A stretch of DNA of 64,000 bases from Allobogoriella alba. Its GTDB lineage: Bacteria > Actinomycetota > Actinomycetes > Actinomycetales > Actinomycetaceae. Shown here piece by piece: positions 8,397 to 18,097 of the stretch. The position numbers and the translations under genes were made by a program. How positions within the stretch are numbered: position 1 is the first letter of the stretch; every line of letters starts with the position of its first letter. Location of the stretch: the NCBI RefSeq assembly GCF_042665525.1, contig NZ_JBHTCQ010000001.1:1116001-1180000 (forward strand). The letters run 5' to 3'. The notes under the pieces were generated by a model. It did no database searches. It was not told where the DNA came from and worked only from the letters and a program-made list of their open reading frames with translations.

Positions 8397-9932
8397 ATGC
8401 ACAACCAGGGAATCGGGTCCTGGCCGCACCGTCGGCGTATGAAGTCCGCCGACCGGACCGTGCTGGTCAGCGCAGAGAGGCGGCTGAGCTACGCCGAGCT
8501 CGCCGACCGGGTGGATCGGCTCGCCGACGCGCTCGCGGAACGCGGCGTGCGTCGTGGCGACCGCGTCGCCTACCTGGGCGAGAACGACCCCGCCTTCCTC
8601 GAGACGCTGTTCGCGTGCGGCTGCCTCGGCGCGGTGTTCGTCCCGCTCAACACCCGCTGGGCGGTGCCGGAGATCAGCTACGGCCTGTCCGACTCCGGCA
8701 GCCGGACGCTCGTGGTGGCCGAGAACCTCGCCGATGCCGGAACCCGTGGTGCCGACGGGACCGAGGTGTCCGACGTCGTCGTCGTGCGGGCGACGCCGGA
8801 CGGCGACCTCCCCGCCGGGACGACGAGCTACGAGGAGGTGCTGGCCGCGGGCCGTCCGGTGCACCGGGACGAGCCGGTGGCGCTGGAGGACCCGGCCATC
8901 ATCCTCTACACCTCGGGCACCACCGGGCGCCCGAAGGGTGCCGTACTCACCCACGGGAACCTCACTTGGAACGCGGTGAACGTCGTCATCGACTACGACG
9001 TGCACGCCGACGAGGTCGCGTTGATGATCTCGCCGATGTTCCACGTCGCCGCCCTCGGCCAGGGCGTGCTGCCCACCATCCTCAAGGGCGGCACCCTCGT
9101 GCTGGAGGCGAAGTTCGACCCCGGCCGCGTCCTGGAGCTCGTCGAGCGGCACCGCATCTCCTACCTCAGCGGCGTCCCGACCACGTACCAGATGCTCGCC
9201 GAGCACCCGGCCTGGGACAGCACCGACATCAGCTCGCTCCAGCGCCTCACCTGCGGCGGATCGACGGTGCCGCTGCGAGTGCTGGAGGCCTACGAGGCGC
9301 GCGGACTGTCCTTCTCCCAGGGCTATGGGATGACCGAGACCTCGCCCGGCGCCACCGGACTCATGGCCACCCACACCCGCAGCAAGATGGGCTCGGTCGG
9401 CCTTCCGCAGTTCTTCACCGACGTCCGCGTCAGCCGCCCCGACGGCACCCCCGCCGGGCCGGGTGAGGTCGGCGAGATCCAGATCTCCGGGCCGAACGTC
9501 ATCCGGGAGTACTGGCACAAGCCCGAGGCCTCGGCGGAGGCGCGCACGCAGGACGGCTGGTTCCGCTCCGGCGACCTCGGCCACCTCGACGAGGAGGGCT
9601 TCCTCTACGTCTCGGACCGGCTCAAGGACATGATCATCTCCGGCGGGGAGAACATCTACCCCGCCGAGGTGGAGCAGGTCATCGCCGAGCTGGAGGCGGT
9701 GGGCAGCGTCGCCGTCATCGGCCAGCCGGACGAGAAGTGGGGCGAGGTGCCGGTCGCCGTCGTCACGGTGCGCGAGGGATACTCCCTGAGCGCCGAGGAC
9801 GTGATTGGCCAGGTGGACGGCCGGCTGGCCCGGTACAAGATCCCCAAGCGCGTGATCTTCGTCGACGACATGCCCCGCACCGCCAGCGGCAAGATCCGCA
9901 AGACCGACCTGCGGCAGCGCCACACCACCTGA
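8397..9932 (+). CDS. AMP-forming acyl-CoA synthetase (fatty/aromatic acid-CoA ligase family)
   Basis: A 511-aa ANL-superfamily enzyme that would adenylate a carboxylic acid and transfer it to CoA. Diagnostic motifs are the P-loop YTSGTTGRPKGAVLTH, GYGMTETSPG, the hinge region DGWFRSGDLGHLDEEGFLYVSDRLKDMI (split motif) and the C-terminal catalytic lysine in PRTASGKIRKTDL. The ATG at 8397 has an SD (GTGGAGG) 6 bp upstream and gives the family-like start MHNQGIGSWP. Substrate cannot be assigned; medium/long-chain and aromatic acids are possible. It is divergent from the AhpD-like gene. Confidence 0.9.
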   Translation: MHNQGIGSWPHRRRMKSADRTVLVSAERRLSYAELADRVDRLADALAERGVRRGDRVAYLGENDPAFLETLFACGCLGAVFVPLNTRWAVPEISYGLSDSGSRTLVVAENLADAGTRGADGTEVSDVVVVRATPDGDLPAGTTSYEEVLAAGRPVHRDEPVALEDPAIILYTSGTTGRPKGAVLTHGNLTWNAVNVVIDYDVHADEVALMISPMFHVAALGQGVLPTILKGGTLVLEAKFDPGRVLELVERHRISYLSGVPTTYQMLAEHPAWDSTDISSLQRLTCGGSTVPLRVLEAYEARGLSFSQGYGMTETSPGATGLMATHTRSKMGSVGLPQFFTDVRVSRPDGTPAGPGEVGEIQISGPNVIREYWHKPEASAEARTQDGWFRSGDLGHLDEEGFLYVSDRLKDMIISGGENIYPAEVEQVIAELEAVGSVAVIGQPDEKWGEVPVAVVTVREGYSLSAEDVIGQVDGRLARYKIPKRVIFVDDMPRTASGKIRKTDLRQRHTT

Positions 9933-9991
9933 GCGCCGCGATGTCCGAAACCCGCTAGCACGGTGCCGGGCGCCGGGTGAGGATGGACGGC

Positions 9992-11584
9992 ATGAGCGCC
10001 CCCGCCCGCCTCGCGACGGCGGACCCCGCCCGCCTCGAGGACCCCGTCTTCGCGGAGCGGTACCGCGCCATCACAGCCCGGGACACCCGCTTCGACGGCC
10101 AGTTCGTCACCGCCGTGCGCAGCACCGGCATCTACTGCCGGCCCTCCTGCCCCGCGCGGACGCCGAAGCCGGCGAACGTCTCCTTCTACCTCACCTCCGC
10201 CGCCGCCCACGAGGCCGGCTACCGCGCCTGCCGGCGCTGTCTGCCCGAGGCCGCGCCCGGCAGCCCGGAGTGGAACCTGCGCGGCGACCTCGCCGGACGA
10301 GCCATGCGCCTGCTGGCCGACGGCGTGGTCGACCGCGAAGGGGTCGGCGGCCTGGCCGCGCGGCTCGGCTACAGCCCTCGCCAGCTCCAGCGGCTGCTGA
10401 CCGCCGAGCTCGGCGCCGGGCCGCGCGCTCTTGCCCGCGCCCAGCGTGCCCAGACCGCCCGCGCCCTGCTCGTCGGTTCCGACCTGCGCATGGCGGACGT
10501 CGCCTTCGCGGCGGGCTTCGGCAGCATTCGCCAGTTCAACGACACGATCGGTGAGGTCTTCGGAACCACCCCGAGCGAGCTGCGGCGCCGCAGCAGGCGG
10601 CCCGCCACCGACCGGACCCGGTCCGCGCGCGGCCCGGCTGTCCGCCTCTCCCTGCTGCTACCGGTCCGGGCGCCGTTCGACGCACGGGGCGTCATCGGCT
10701 TCCTCGCCGCCCGCGCGGTGGACGGGGTCGAGGTCGCCGACGCGGACGGGCCGGTGCTGACCTACGCCCGGACCCTCGCCCTCCCGCACGGCCCGGCTGC
10801 CGCCGAGGTCACCTGCACACCGGCGGACGGGCCCGGCGTGTGGCGGGTGGAGCTCGCCCTCGAGCTCGCCGCGCTGGGTGACGTCGGCGTCGCCGTCGCG
10901 CGTCTGCGCCGGCTGCTCGACCTCGACGCGGACCCAGCTGCGGTCGACGCCGCGCTCGCTGCCGACGCGGCCCTCGCTGCCCGGGTCGCGGCCACCCCCG
11001 GCGTCCGGGTTCCGGGCGCCGCGGACCCGGCCGAGATCGTCGTGCGCGCGATCGTGGGGCAGCAGGTCAGCGTTGCCGCGGCGCGCACCCACCTGAGCCG
11101 GCTCGCGACGGCGGGCACGCCTTACGCCTCCTCCGTCCCGGGTCTCACGCGCCTGTTCCCGACGGCGGAGCAGGTCGCCCAGCACGGGGCGACGTACCTG
11201 CGGCTGCCCGCACGCACCCGCGCCACCGTGCTGGACACGGCCCGGGCGCTCGCCGACGGTGACCTGACCGTCGACGTCGGGCAGGACCCCGACGCCCTGC
11301 GCGCGGAGCTCCGGAGCCGGCCGGGCATCGGACCGTGGACCGCCGCCTACGTCGCGATGCGGGTGCTCGGCGACCCGGACGCGTGGCTCGACGGCGACGT
11401 CGCCCTGCTCGCCGGCGCCCGGCACCTCGGACTGCTCGGCGACGGCCCGCGGTCCCGCCTGTCGCGGGAGCTCGCCGCCCGCGCGCAGGTCTGGGCGCCG
11501 TGGCGCTCGTACGCGCAGATGCACCTCTGGGCGGCACAGCACACGCGCCGCCCCAGCAGCACCCGAATGGGAGACGAGACATGA
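9992..11584 (+). CDS. alkA: Ada-type regulator fused to AlkA 3-methyladenine DNA glycosylase
   Basis: A 530-aa repair fusion. The N-terminal Ada methyl-phosphotriester domain carries zinc cysteines C49, C53, C80 and C83 (GIYCRPSC then ACRRC). An AraC-type HTH follows (about 95-185, LAARLGYSPRQLQRLL), then an AlkA N-terminal domain and a helix-hairpin-helix glycosylase domain with RPGIGPWTAAYVAMR and the expected catalytic Asp in DAWLDGDVAL. It should sense methylation damage, activate transcription and excise alkylated bases. The Ada C-terminal methyltransferase is absent here but is encoded by the next gene, which overlaps by ATGA. ATG 9992 was chosen for the GAGG 9 bp upstream. Confidence 0.92.
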   Translation: MSAPARLATADPARLEDPVFAERYRAITARDTRFDGQFVTAVRSTGIYCRPSCPARTPKPANVSFYLTSAAAHEAGYRACRRCLPEAAPGSPEWNLRGDLAGRAMRLLADGVVDREGVGGLAARLGYSPRQLQRLLTAELGAGPRALARAQRAQTARALLVGSDLRMADVAFAAGFGSIRQFNDTIGEVFGTTPSELRRRSRRPATDRTRSARGPAVRLSLLLPVRAPFDARGVIGFLAARAVDGVEVADADGPVLTYARTLALPHGPAAAEVTCTPADGPGVWRVELALELAALGDVGVAVARLRRLLDLDADPAAVDAALAADAALAARVAATPGVRVPGAADPAEIVVRAIVGQQVSVAAARTHLSRLATAGTPYASSVPGLTRLFPTAEQVAQHGATYLRLPARTRATVLDTARALADGDLTVDVGQDPDALRAELRSRPGIGPWTAAYVAMRVLGDPDAWLDGDVALLAGARHLGLLGDGPRSRLSRELAARAQVWAPWRSYAQMHLWAAQHTRRPSSTRMGDET

Positions 11585-12114
11585 CTACTGCCACCGCCAC
11601 CACGGCCGCCGCCACCACCCTGGAGACCCCCGACGGGCCCTTCAGCATCGTCGTCGCCGACGGCGCGGTGCTGGCCTCCGGCTGGACCGCCGAGGTCGGC
11701 GAGCTGGTCGCGCTCATCCACCCCGGCCTGCGGCCCGCCGACGTCCGGTCCGGCAGCCGGTCGGACGGGCTGGGCGAGGCGAGCGACGCCGTCGCCGCGT
11801 ACTACGACGGCGATCACGCGGCCCCCGGCCGTGTGACCGTGCGCCAGCGCTCGGGCTCGTACCGCGAGCTGGCGTGGGAGGCGCTGCGCGGCGTGCCGGC
11901 GGGAGAGCGCGTGACGTACACCGAGCTGGCGCGCCGCTCGGGGCGCCCGGCCGCCGTGCGCGCCGCCGCCGGGGCGTGCGCCCGGAACGCCGCCGCCCTG
12001 TTCGTCCCGTGCCACCGTGTCCTGCGCACCGACGGCACCCTCGGCGGCTTCCGCTACGGGACGGAGCTCAAGGAGCGGTTGCTGGGCCGGGAGCGGGCGG
12101 CGGCCACGCCGTGA
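11581..12114 (+). CDS. ogt: Methylated-DNA-protein cysteine methyltransferase
   Basis: Suicide O6-alkylguanine-DNA methyltransferase of 177 aa. The active-site motif is PCHRV, preceded by the helix-turn-helix region VTYTELARRSGRPAAVRAAAGACARNAAALFVPCHRV and followed by GGFRYGTELKERLL (each split here by domain). Start ATG overlaps the stop of the Ada-AlkA gene (ATGA), so the two are translationally coupled and form an alkylation-damage operon. Confidence 0.93.
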   Translation: MTTATATTAAATTLETPDGPFSIVVADGAVLASGWTAEVGELVALIHPGLRPADVRSGSRSDGLGEASDAVAAYYDGDHAAPGRVTVRQRSGSYRELAWEALRGVPAGERVTYTELARRSGRPAAVRAAAGACARNAAALFVPCHRVLRTDGTLGGFRYGTELKERLLGRERAAATP

Positions 12115-12171
12115 GGCGCCGGCCCGCGCTGAGCTCGGTACATGACAGCTTCATCCCGTCGGTCGCCGTGC

Positions 12172-14286
12172 CTACCCGCCGAAGTCGAGCCACGTCCCGG
12201 CCAGCGGCACCTGCCCCACACCCGGTGCGGACCAGTCGCACACGCCCGTCGGGAACGCCTGCTCGAGCCGAGCCCACTGGGCGTCCGTGAATTCCACCGG
12301 GTAGGCGTCCCGGTCCAGCGGCTGCAGCGCGCACTTGAGCACGTCCGAGGCGAGCGGCCCGCCGGCCACCACCCGAGGGTCGGCGTGGTAGGGGAACGCC
12401 TCGTTGCACACGCCCTCGTCGGAGTAGCTGATCGTCTCTGAGACGAACGAACCGTCCGCGAGGTAGCAGCCGTCGGTGAGGTCACGGGGCCGCGCCGCCA
12501 CCGTCTCCGCCCGGCTCGGCTCGCCTCCGCCGGTCAGCGCCAGGCGCTCGGTGAGCCACGCGTCCATCGCGGCCAGCGCGTCCGCGGCCATCTGCGCGCC
12601 CACCGCCGGGTCGTCCGGTGAGGTCCACGAGACGTGGGTGTCGGCATTGCCGTGCGCGGCGAGCACCCGCTCCCGCATCACCCACGAGCGATACCGGTCG
12701 TGGAAGTCTCCGACGTCGTCGCGGTAGCGCCGGATCTCGAGCACCGGTGTGTGCACCAGTCCGCCGGTGAACTGGTTGAGCCGGCCGGTCGCATACGCGG
12801 CCGTCAGCGCCTCGGGGCTGGCCTCGGAGCGCGTGGCCGTCCGGTTGCCGTTCAGGTCCATCCCGCCGACCTCGGCGTTCAGGTCCACGAACTGCTCCGC
12901 ACTGATCGTCCCGTCCGCGAGCGCGCGGAGCCCGTACTGGACGCCGACGTTGTCGGGCGCGGTCCGCCGTCCGTAGCCGTTCTCGTCGACGCCGTAGACG
13001 TTGCGATTCAGGTCGGAGACCGTGCAACGCAACCCGTCGGGGTTCTCCTCGCTCCAGAGGTCCTCGGCCGGGATCGACGGGTGGCAGCCGGTCTGCGGGT
13101 TGTCGACGCCGTCGAACAGGCTGTACCCGAAGCACGCGTCCGCGGTGCCGTATCCCGTGACCGCCTGCCGTGCGGCGTCGGACCACTCGAGGTCTGTGCT
13201 CTGCCAGTAGTTGAGGAACCCGCGGCAGTCGTGCCCGTTCGGTGTGACGGACCGTTCGTCGGAGTAGCCGATGTCGCCGATGACGCCGTCCAGGATGCCC
13301 GGGTAGGCGTTCGAGATCAGCAGCTGCTGCATCGTTCCCGCCGAACCGCCCCAGCCCATCGTGAGGTCCACCGGGCCGAGGGTCTCGACGAGATGCTCCT
13401 TGACCATCATGGCGGTCTCCGCAGAGGTCACGTCGTCGCAGTTCTGCTGGTACACGTTCAGCGTCGAGGAGGCGACGGCGTATCCCTGGGACAGCATCAA
13501 GTCCTGCTCGACACCGCCGGTCGCCTCGCCCTGGTGGTGGCCGACGCCGCACCCGCCGCCGAAGGTGTAGACGAGACGTTCGTTCCAGCCCGGGGTGTCC
13601 GTCCAGGCGTCCGGGGCCGGGTTCCCCGGCACATGCAGCACGGCCGTCTCGTAGACGGCCCGGTTGAGCGTGCCGCGCTCGATCCGGACGACGTACGGGA
13701 CTTCCTCGCCCTCCGTCGTCGTGGTGGTGGCCACGTCGTCCGGAAGCCCGCCGTCGGGCAGGTCGGCGAACGTCCCGCCGGTCGTTCGGTAACGGTAGGT
13801 CACCTGGGTGCCGTCGACGTGGCAGAAGTCGTCCACGTCGCCCAGGTTCCACGGCGCACCGTCGGCGCTGCAGTACAGCGAGGTCTGCGGGCCCGAGAAG
13901 ACCGGACCGGTCGCGGGATGGTTCGTCAGCTCGAGCTCCGCCACCGGGCGGCCGCGCCCGGCGCCGTTGCTCTCCACCCGGAGGGTGTTGACGCCGTGGT
14001 CCAGGCCGTCCACCAGTCCGACCAGCACCCGTGGCTCCGTGGGCGCGAAGGCGGAGGTGACGTCGACGTCGTCGACGGTGACCTCGACGTGGTGGACCGG
14101 GACGTTGCGCGGCACGGTCACCGCCACCAGCGCGTCACCTCCGGTGACGGTGTCCGGCCGGCCGGAGAGCACCTCGACGGTGAACCCGGGCGGCGGCGCG
14201 GAGGCAGCCGGCGCCGCGACGACCACGCCGCACAGCAGTGCGACGCCACCCAAGACCGCCGCCGTCAGTCGACCCGTGCGAGTCAT
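12172..14286 (-). CDS. Secreted DUF6351-family protein with alpha/beta-hydrolase-like motif
   Basis: A 704-aa exported protein with a Sec signal peptide (basic start MTRTGRL, hydrophobic core, AASA cleavage region near residues 25-30). The overall sequence matches my recollection of the DUF6351 family of uncharacterised actinobacterial and proteobacterial proteins. A GxSxG nucleophile-elbow motif is visible (TMGWGGSAGTMQQL), and a late conserved His sits in HGNADTHVSW, which fits a serine hydrolase. Many cysteines suggest disulfides outside the cell. An esterase role releasing aromatic acids would suit the neighbouring cluster, but that is speculation. A hairpin separates it from the upstream lipoprotein gene. 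Confidence 0.75.
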   Translation of the reverse strand: MTRTGRLTAAVLGGVALLCGVVVAAPAASAPPPGFTVEVLSGRPDTVTGGDALVAVTVPRNVPVHHVEVTVDDVDVTSAFAPTEPRVLVGLVDGLDHGVNTLRVESNGAGRGRPVAELELTNHPATGPVFSGPQTSLYCSADGAPWNLGDVDDFCHVDGTQVTYRYRTTGGTFADLPDGGLPDDVATTTTTEGEEVPYVVRIERGTLNRAVYETAVLHVPGNPAPDAWTDTPGWNERLVYTFGGGCGVGHHQGEATGGVEQDLMLSQGYAVASSTLNVYQQNCDDVTSAETAMMVKEHLVETLGPVDLTMGWGGSAGTMQQLLISNAYPGILDGVIGDIGYSDERSVTPNGHDCRGFLNYWQSTDLEWSDAARQAVTGYGTADACFGYSLFDGVDNPQTGCHPSIPAEDLWSEENPDGLRCTVSDLNRNVYGVDENGYGRRTAPDNVGVQYGLRALADGTISAEQFVDLNAEVGGMDLNGNRTATRSEASPEALTAAYATGRLNQFTGGLVHTPVLEIRRYRDDVGDFHDRYRSWVMRERVLAAHGNADTHVSWTSPDDPAVGAQMAADALAAMDAWLTERLALTGGGEPSRAETVAARPRDLTDGCYLADGSFVSETISYSDEGVCNEAFPYHADPRVVAGGPLASDVLKCALQPLDRDAYPVEFTDAQWARLEQAFPTGVCDWSAPGVGQVPLAGTWLDFGG

Positions 14287-14319
14287 CTCGGACCTCCTTG
14301 TCCGGTCATCGACGAAAGA

Positions 14320-14347
14320 GCGGGGACGGGGACGCCGTTGTCCCCGC
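14320..14347 (-). terminator. Hairpin between the solute-binding lipoprotein and DUF6351 genes
   Basis: GCGGGGAC (14320-14327) pairs perfectly with GTCCCCGC (14340-14347) around a 12-base loop. It lies 10 bp after the lipoprotein stop on the minus strand. It has no T-tract, as is usual in high-GC actinobacteria. It may terminate the upstream gene or let only part of the transcription reach the hydrolase. Confidence 0.5.
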
Positions 14348-14357
14348 CCTCGCTGCT

Positions 14358-15341
14358 CTACGGCAGGAACTCGTCGAGGTCGATCGGCTCGCCGTAGATC
14401 CCGTCGCGCACGGCCATCTCGTTGACCGCCTCGATCGAGGGCCGGTCGATCTCCGCGCTGAGGCCCTCCAGCCGGATGGACTCGGCGAGCGCGGCGTCCA
14501 TCTCGAGGATCTCCGGAAGCACCTCCCGCTGCAGGTCCGGGTTCTCGTCCGCGAGCGCCAGCGCCTCGGTCGCCGCGGCGGTGAACGCCTCGACCACCTC
14601 GGGACTCTCCTCGGCGTACTGGCCGGAGGTGAACAGCACCATCGTCGACAGCCCCGGTGCGACCAGCTGGTTCTGGTACTCCACGAGCCGGGCGTCGTCC
14701 CCCGCGATGGAGATGAACGGCTCCGGCAGCCACGCCCCGTCGACGTCGCCGTTGGCCAGCGCGGCCGGGATGTCCGGGAACGGCAGCTCGACGAAGTCGA
14801 TCGTGTCGGGGTCGCCACCGGCCTGCCGGACCATCTCGCGGATCGTGAGGTCGCCCAGGCCCCCCAGGGTGTTCACCGCGATGGACGCCCCCTCGAGATC
14901 GGTGATCTCTCGGATGTCGGTCTGCGCGCCGACGTAGGTGCCGTTGATGTCGTCACCCTCGGCGAAGGAGTGCGAGTAGCCGGACACGACCTCGACGTCG
15001 AGTCCCTGGGACTCGGCCTGCATGAGGCTCAGCGGGTTGGAGGTCGCGAACTGGTACTCACCCGCCATCACGGACGGCAGCAGGGCGGCGCCGCCCTGGC
15101 CCTGGGTGATCGTCACATCCAGCCCGTGCTCCTCGAAGATGCCCTCGCGGACGCCGATCTCCAGGCCGACCGCAGCCGAGACCGGGAGGGTCGCGACGGT
15201 GATCGGGGTCAGCTCGTCGCCGCCACCGCCACCGCCGCCGTTCCCGCCCTCACCGCCGGGCGGCTCCTCGCCGCCCCCGCCGCTGCACGCGGCGAGCGCC
15301 AACGACACGGCCAGCGCCAGCACACACGTCTTCGTGCGCAT
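14358..15341 (-). CDS. ABC transporter substrate-binding lipoprotein, NMT1/SsuA-like
   Basis: A 327-aa lipoprotein with the lipobox LALAACSGGG near residues 15-22, a long Gly/Glu-rich linker, then a periplasmic-binding fold of the nitrate/taurine/thiamine-precursor type (ITVATLPVSAAVGLEIGVREGIFEEHGLDV, shown in family fashion). Ligands of this family include sulfonates, nitrate and aromatic acids such as phthalate. No matching permease or ATPase lies beside it, so it is an orphan binding protein here. ATG 15341 has an SD AGGAAGGA. It is divergent from the MHS permease with an inverted repeat between. Confidence 0.85.
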   Translation of the reverse strand: MRTKTCVLALAVSLALAACSGGGGEEPPGGEGGNGGGGGGGDELTPITVATLPVSAAVGLEIGVREGIFEEHGLDVTITQGQGGAALLPSVMAGEYQFATSNPLSLMQAESQGLDVEVVSGYSHSFAEGDDINGTYVGAQTDIREITDLEGASIAVNTLGGLGDLTIREMVRQAGGDPDTIDFVELPFPDIPAALANGDVDGAWLPEPFISIAGDDARLVEYQNQLVAPGLSTMVLFTSGQYAEESPEVVEAFTAAATEALALADENPDLQREVLPEILEMDAALAESIRLEGLSAEIDRPSIEAVNEMAVRDGIYGEPIDLDEFLP

Positions 15342-15424
15342 CGATAGGTCCTTCCTGGTGAGGGGTCCCACGTCGACCTCATCGGCGAGGTGGCCGCAAC
15401 CTAGCATGCAGCCACTTAGCGTCG

Positions 15425-15447
15425 TCAATGATTGACATCGTCATTGA
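15425..15447. promoter_or_regulatory. TCAATGA-n9-TCATTGA operator with embedded TTGACA
   Basis: TCAATGA (15425-15431) and TCATTGA (15441-15447) form a perfect inverted repeat with arms one and a half turns apart. TTGACA (15432-15437, preceded by A) lies in the spacer, and TTGATCAA (15444-15451) adds a second small palindrome. The site is in the 282-bp region between the divergent lipoprotein and permease genes. It is a good candidate operator for either, possibly for a GntR-type protein. Confidence 0.5.
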
Positions 15448-15623
15448 TCAAGTCGTGATCTCCGGGTGGTCCCGACTCTTGACAGCGACGGACGGCACCG
15501 TCCGCAAAGTGGACACGACGTGCGTCGGCCGCTGCGAGTCGTAGGGTGCCCGAACGGGACCGGACATGTGTTCGCCAGGCGCACTGCGCCACGCCCCCAG
15601 CAGCGTCCAGAGGAGTACGCACC

Positions 15624-16928
15624 ATGTCAGCACCGGCGCCGCGCATCTCCAGAGCACGGCTGTTCACCGCCAGCCTCGTCGGCACCTCGATCGAGTGGTA
15701 CGACTACTACATCTTCGGCTCCGCGGCCGCGCTGGTCTTCGGGTCCATCTACTACTCGCCCGAGGCCTCGCCCCTCGCCGCCCAGCTCGCCGCCTACGCG
15801 ACCTTCGCCGTCGGGTTCGTGGCCCGCCCGCTCGGCGCGGCGGTGTTCGGTCACCTCGGCGACCGGTTCGGCCGCAAGGCCACGCTCGTCGCGACCCTGC
15901 TGCTGACCGGCGGCTCGACGTTCCTCGTCGGCCTGCTGCCCACGTACGCGGCGATCGGTCTTACGGCGCCGATCGTGCTGCTCCTGCTGCGGCTCCTCCA
16001 GGGCTTCGGCGTCGGCGGGGAGTGGGGCGGCGCCGTCCTCATCGCGACCGAGCACGCATCGCCGCGGCGCCGGGCGATCTATGGCAGCTTCGCCCAGTTC
16101 GGCGTCCCGATCGGCGTGCTGACCTCGAACCTCGCCTTCCTGGCGGTCGGTGGCCTGGGGGAGGAGGACTTCATGTCCTGGGGCTGGCGCATCCCGTTCC
16201 TCCTGAGCATCCTGCTCGTCGGCGTCGGCTTCTTCGTGCGCACGCGGCTGGAGGACGCCCCGGAGTTCAAGAAGCTCCGGGAGAAGCGGCAGGTGCACCG
16301 GGCCCCGTTCGCCGAGCTGGTCCGACGGCAGCCGCGGAACCTCATCCTGGGCAGCCTCGCCGCCATCGCCCCGCCTGCGGTCGGCTACACCGTGATGGTG
16401 TACATGCTCGACTACGGCACCAGCGTGGTCGGCTTCGAGCGGACCACCCTGCAGTGGCTGATCCTCACCTCGGCGTTCGTCTGGATGGCCGCGATCGCGC
16501 TCGCCGCCGTGGCCGCCGACCGCTTCGGCGCCAAGAAGGTCTACGCGATCGGCGCGGTCACCGCCGTGCTGTGGCCCTACCCGCTCTTCCCCATGGTCAA
16601 CACCGAGAGCGCCGGTCTCGCCTTCACCGCGTTCGCCGTGGCGGCCGTCGTCCAGGGCATCATGGCGGGCGCGCAGGGCGGCCTGTTCACGGAGATCTTC
16701 GACGTCGACGTCCGCTACAGCGGCATCTCCATCGCCTATCAGCTCGGTGGCATGGTCGGCGGTGCGCTCACCCCGATCGTCCTCAGCACGCTGTGGGGCA
16801 CCTACCAGTCGGCCACCCCGTTGGCGCTGTGGGTCGCGGGACTCAGCCTGGTCAGCCTGATCACCGTGTTCGGGCTGCGCACGCCGGAGCGTGCCTCGGC
16901 CGAGCCGGAGTCCGCGACCACCCGCTGA
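15624..16928 (+). CDS. MFS permease, metabolite:H+ symporter (MHS) family
   Basis: A 434-aa, 12-helix proton symporter. The MHS signature is clear: GTSIEWYDYYIFGSAAAL in helix 1, the loop motif GHLGDRFGRKATLV after helix 2, and RLLQGFGVGGEWGGAVLIATEHA in helix 4 (each within family convention). Relatives carry shikimate, dicarboxylates, betaine or aromatic acids. SD GAGGAG precedes ATG 15624. Its position next to the aromatic cluster suggests uptake of an aromatic or carboxylic acid, which is inference. It ends 6 bp from the convergent purU gene. Confidence 0.9.
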   Translation: MSAPAPRISRARLFTASLVGTSIEWYDYYIFGSAAALVFGSIYYSPEASPLAAQLAAYATFAVGFVARPLGAAVFGHLGDRFGRKATLVATLLLTGGSTFLVGLLPTYAAIGLTAPIVLLLLRLLQGFGVGGEWGGAVLIATEHASPRRRAIYGSFAQFGVPIGVLTSNLAFLAVGGLGEEDFMSWGWRIPFLLSILLVGVGFFVRTRLEDAPEFKKLREKRQVHRAPFAELVRRQPRNLILGSLAAIAPPAVGYTVMVYMLDYGTSVVGFERTTLQWLILTSAFVWMAAIALAAVAADRFGAKKVYAIGAVTAVLWPYPLFPMVNTESAGLAFTAFAVAAVVQGIMAGAQGGLFTEIFDVDVRYSGISIAYQLGGMVGGALTPIVLSTLWGTYQSATPLALWVAGLSLVSLITVFGLRTPERASAEPESATTR

Positions 16929-16934
16929 GTTGCC

Positions 16935-17828
<894 letters not shown>

Positions 17829-17884
17829 GGCTGGTCCCTCTTCCTCGTCGAGGCGCGAGCCGCCATGGTCGCAATGCCCGACAG

Positions 17885-17987
17885 TTTCGTCAACAATTCT
17901 TCCGACAGTTGGACCGACATCTGGTCAAGGACAGGTCAGGTCACAGTGTTGACACGATTGTTGACGGCTTGTCGCGGCGGCCATACT
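17885..17987. promoter_or_regulatory. purU-liv intergenic operators and livG-side promoter
   Basis: GTCAACAAT at 17889-17897 matches one arm and centre of the 14-bp palindrome seen upstream of galB/metF (10 of 14 bases over 17885-17898). GTGTTGACAC (17947-17956) and GATTGTTGAC (17956-17965) are further degenerate copies. A candidate plus-strand promoter is TTGTTG (17958-17963), 18 bp, CATACT (17982-17987). The lone TTTCGTCAACAATT site is on the purU side. I infer control of both divergent units by the GntR/FCD protein at 25521. Confidence 0.5.
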
Positions 17988-18037
17988 CTCGCGGCACGGT
18001 TCCGGCGATGACGCGGGCACGGCTGCCAGGAGAAGCA

Positions 18038-18097
18038 ATGACGCAGGTGGACGCACAGGTGGACGCACGAGGCACGTCGGTCAGCCATGGCCACTAG
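18038..18097 (+). CDS. Possible 19-residue leader peptide overlapping livG start
   Basis: ATG at 18038 has an ideal SD (AGGAG at 18028-18032, 5-bp spacer), while the livG ATG at 18087 has only a weak, distant SD. The short frame (MTQVDAQVDARGTSVSHGH) stops at 18097, 8 bp inside livG, in a different frame. It contains a small internal duplication (VDAQVDA). It could deliver ribosomes to livG by coupling. No homologue is recognised, and the peptide itself may be irrelevant. Confidence 0.4.
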   Translation: MTQVDAQVDARGTSVSHGH

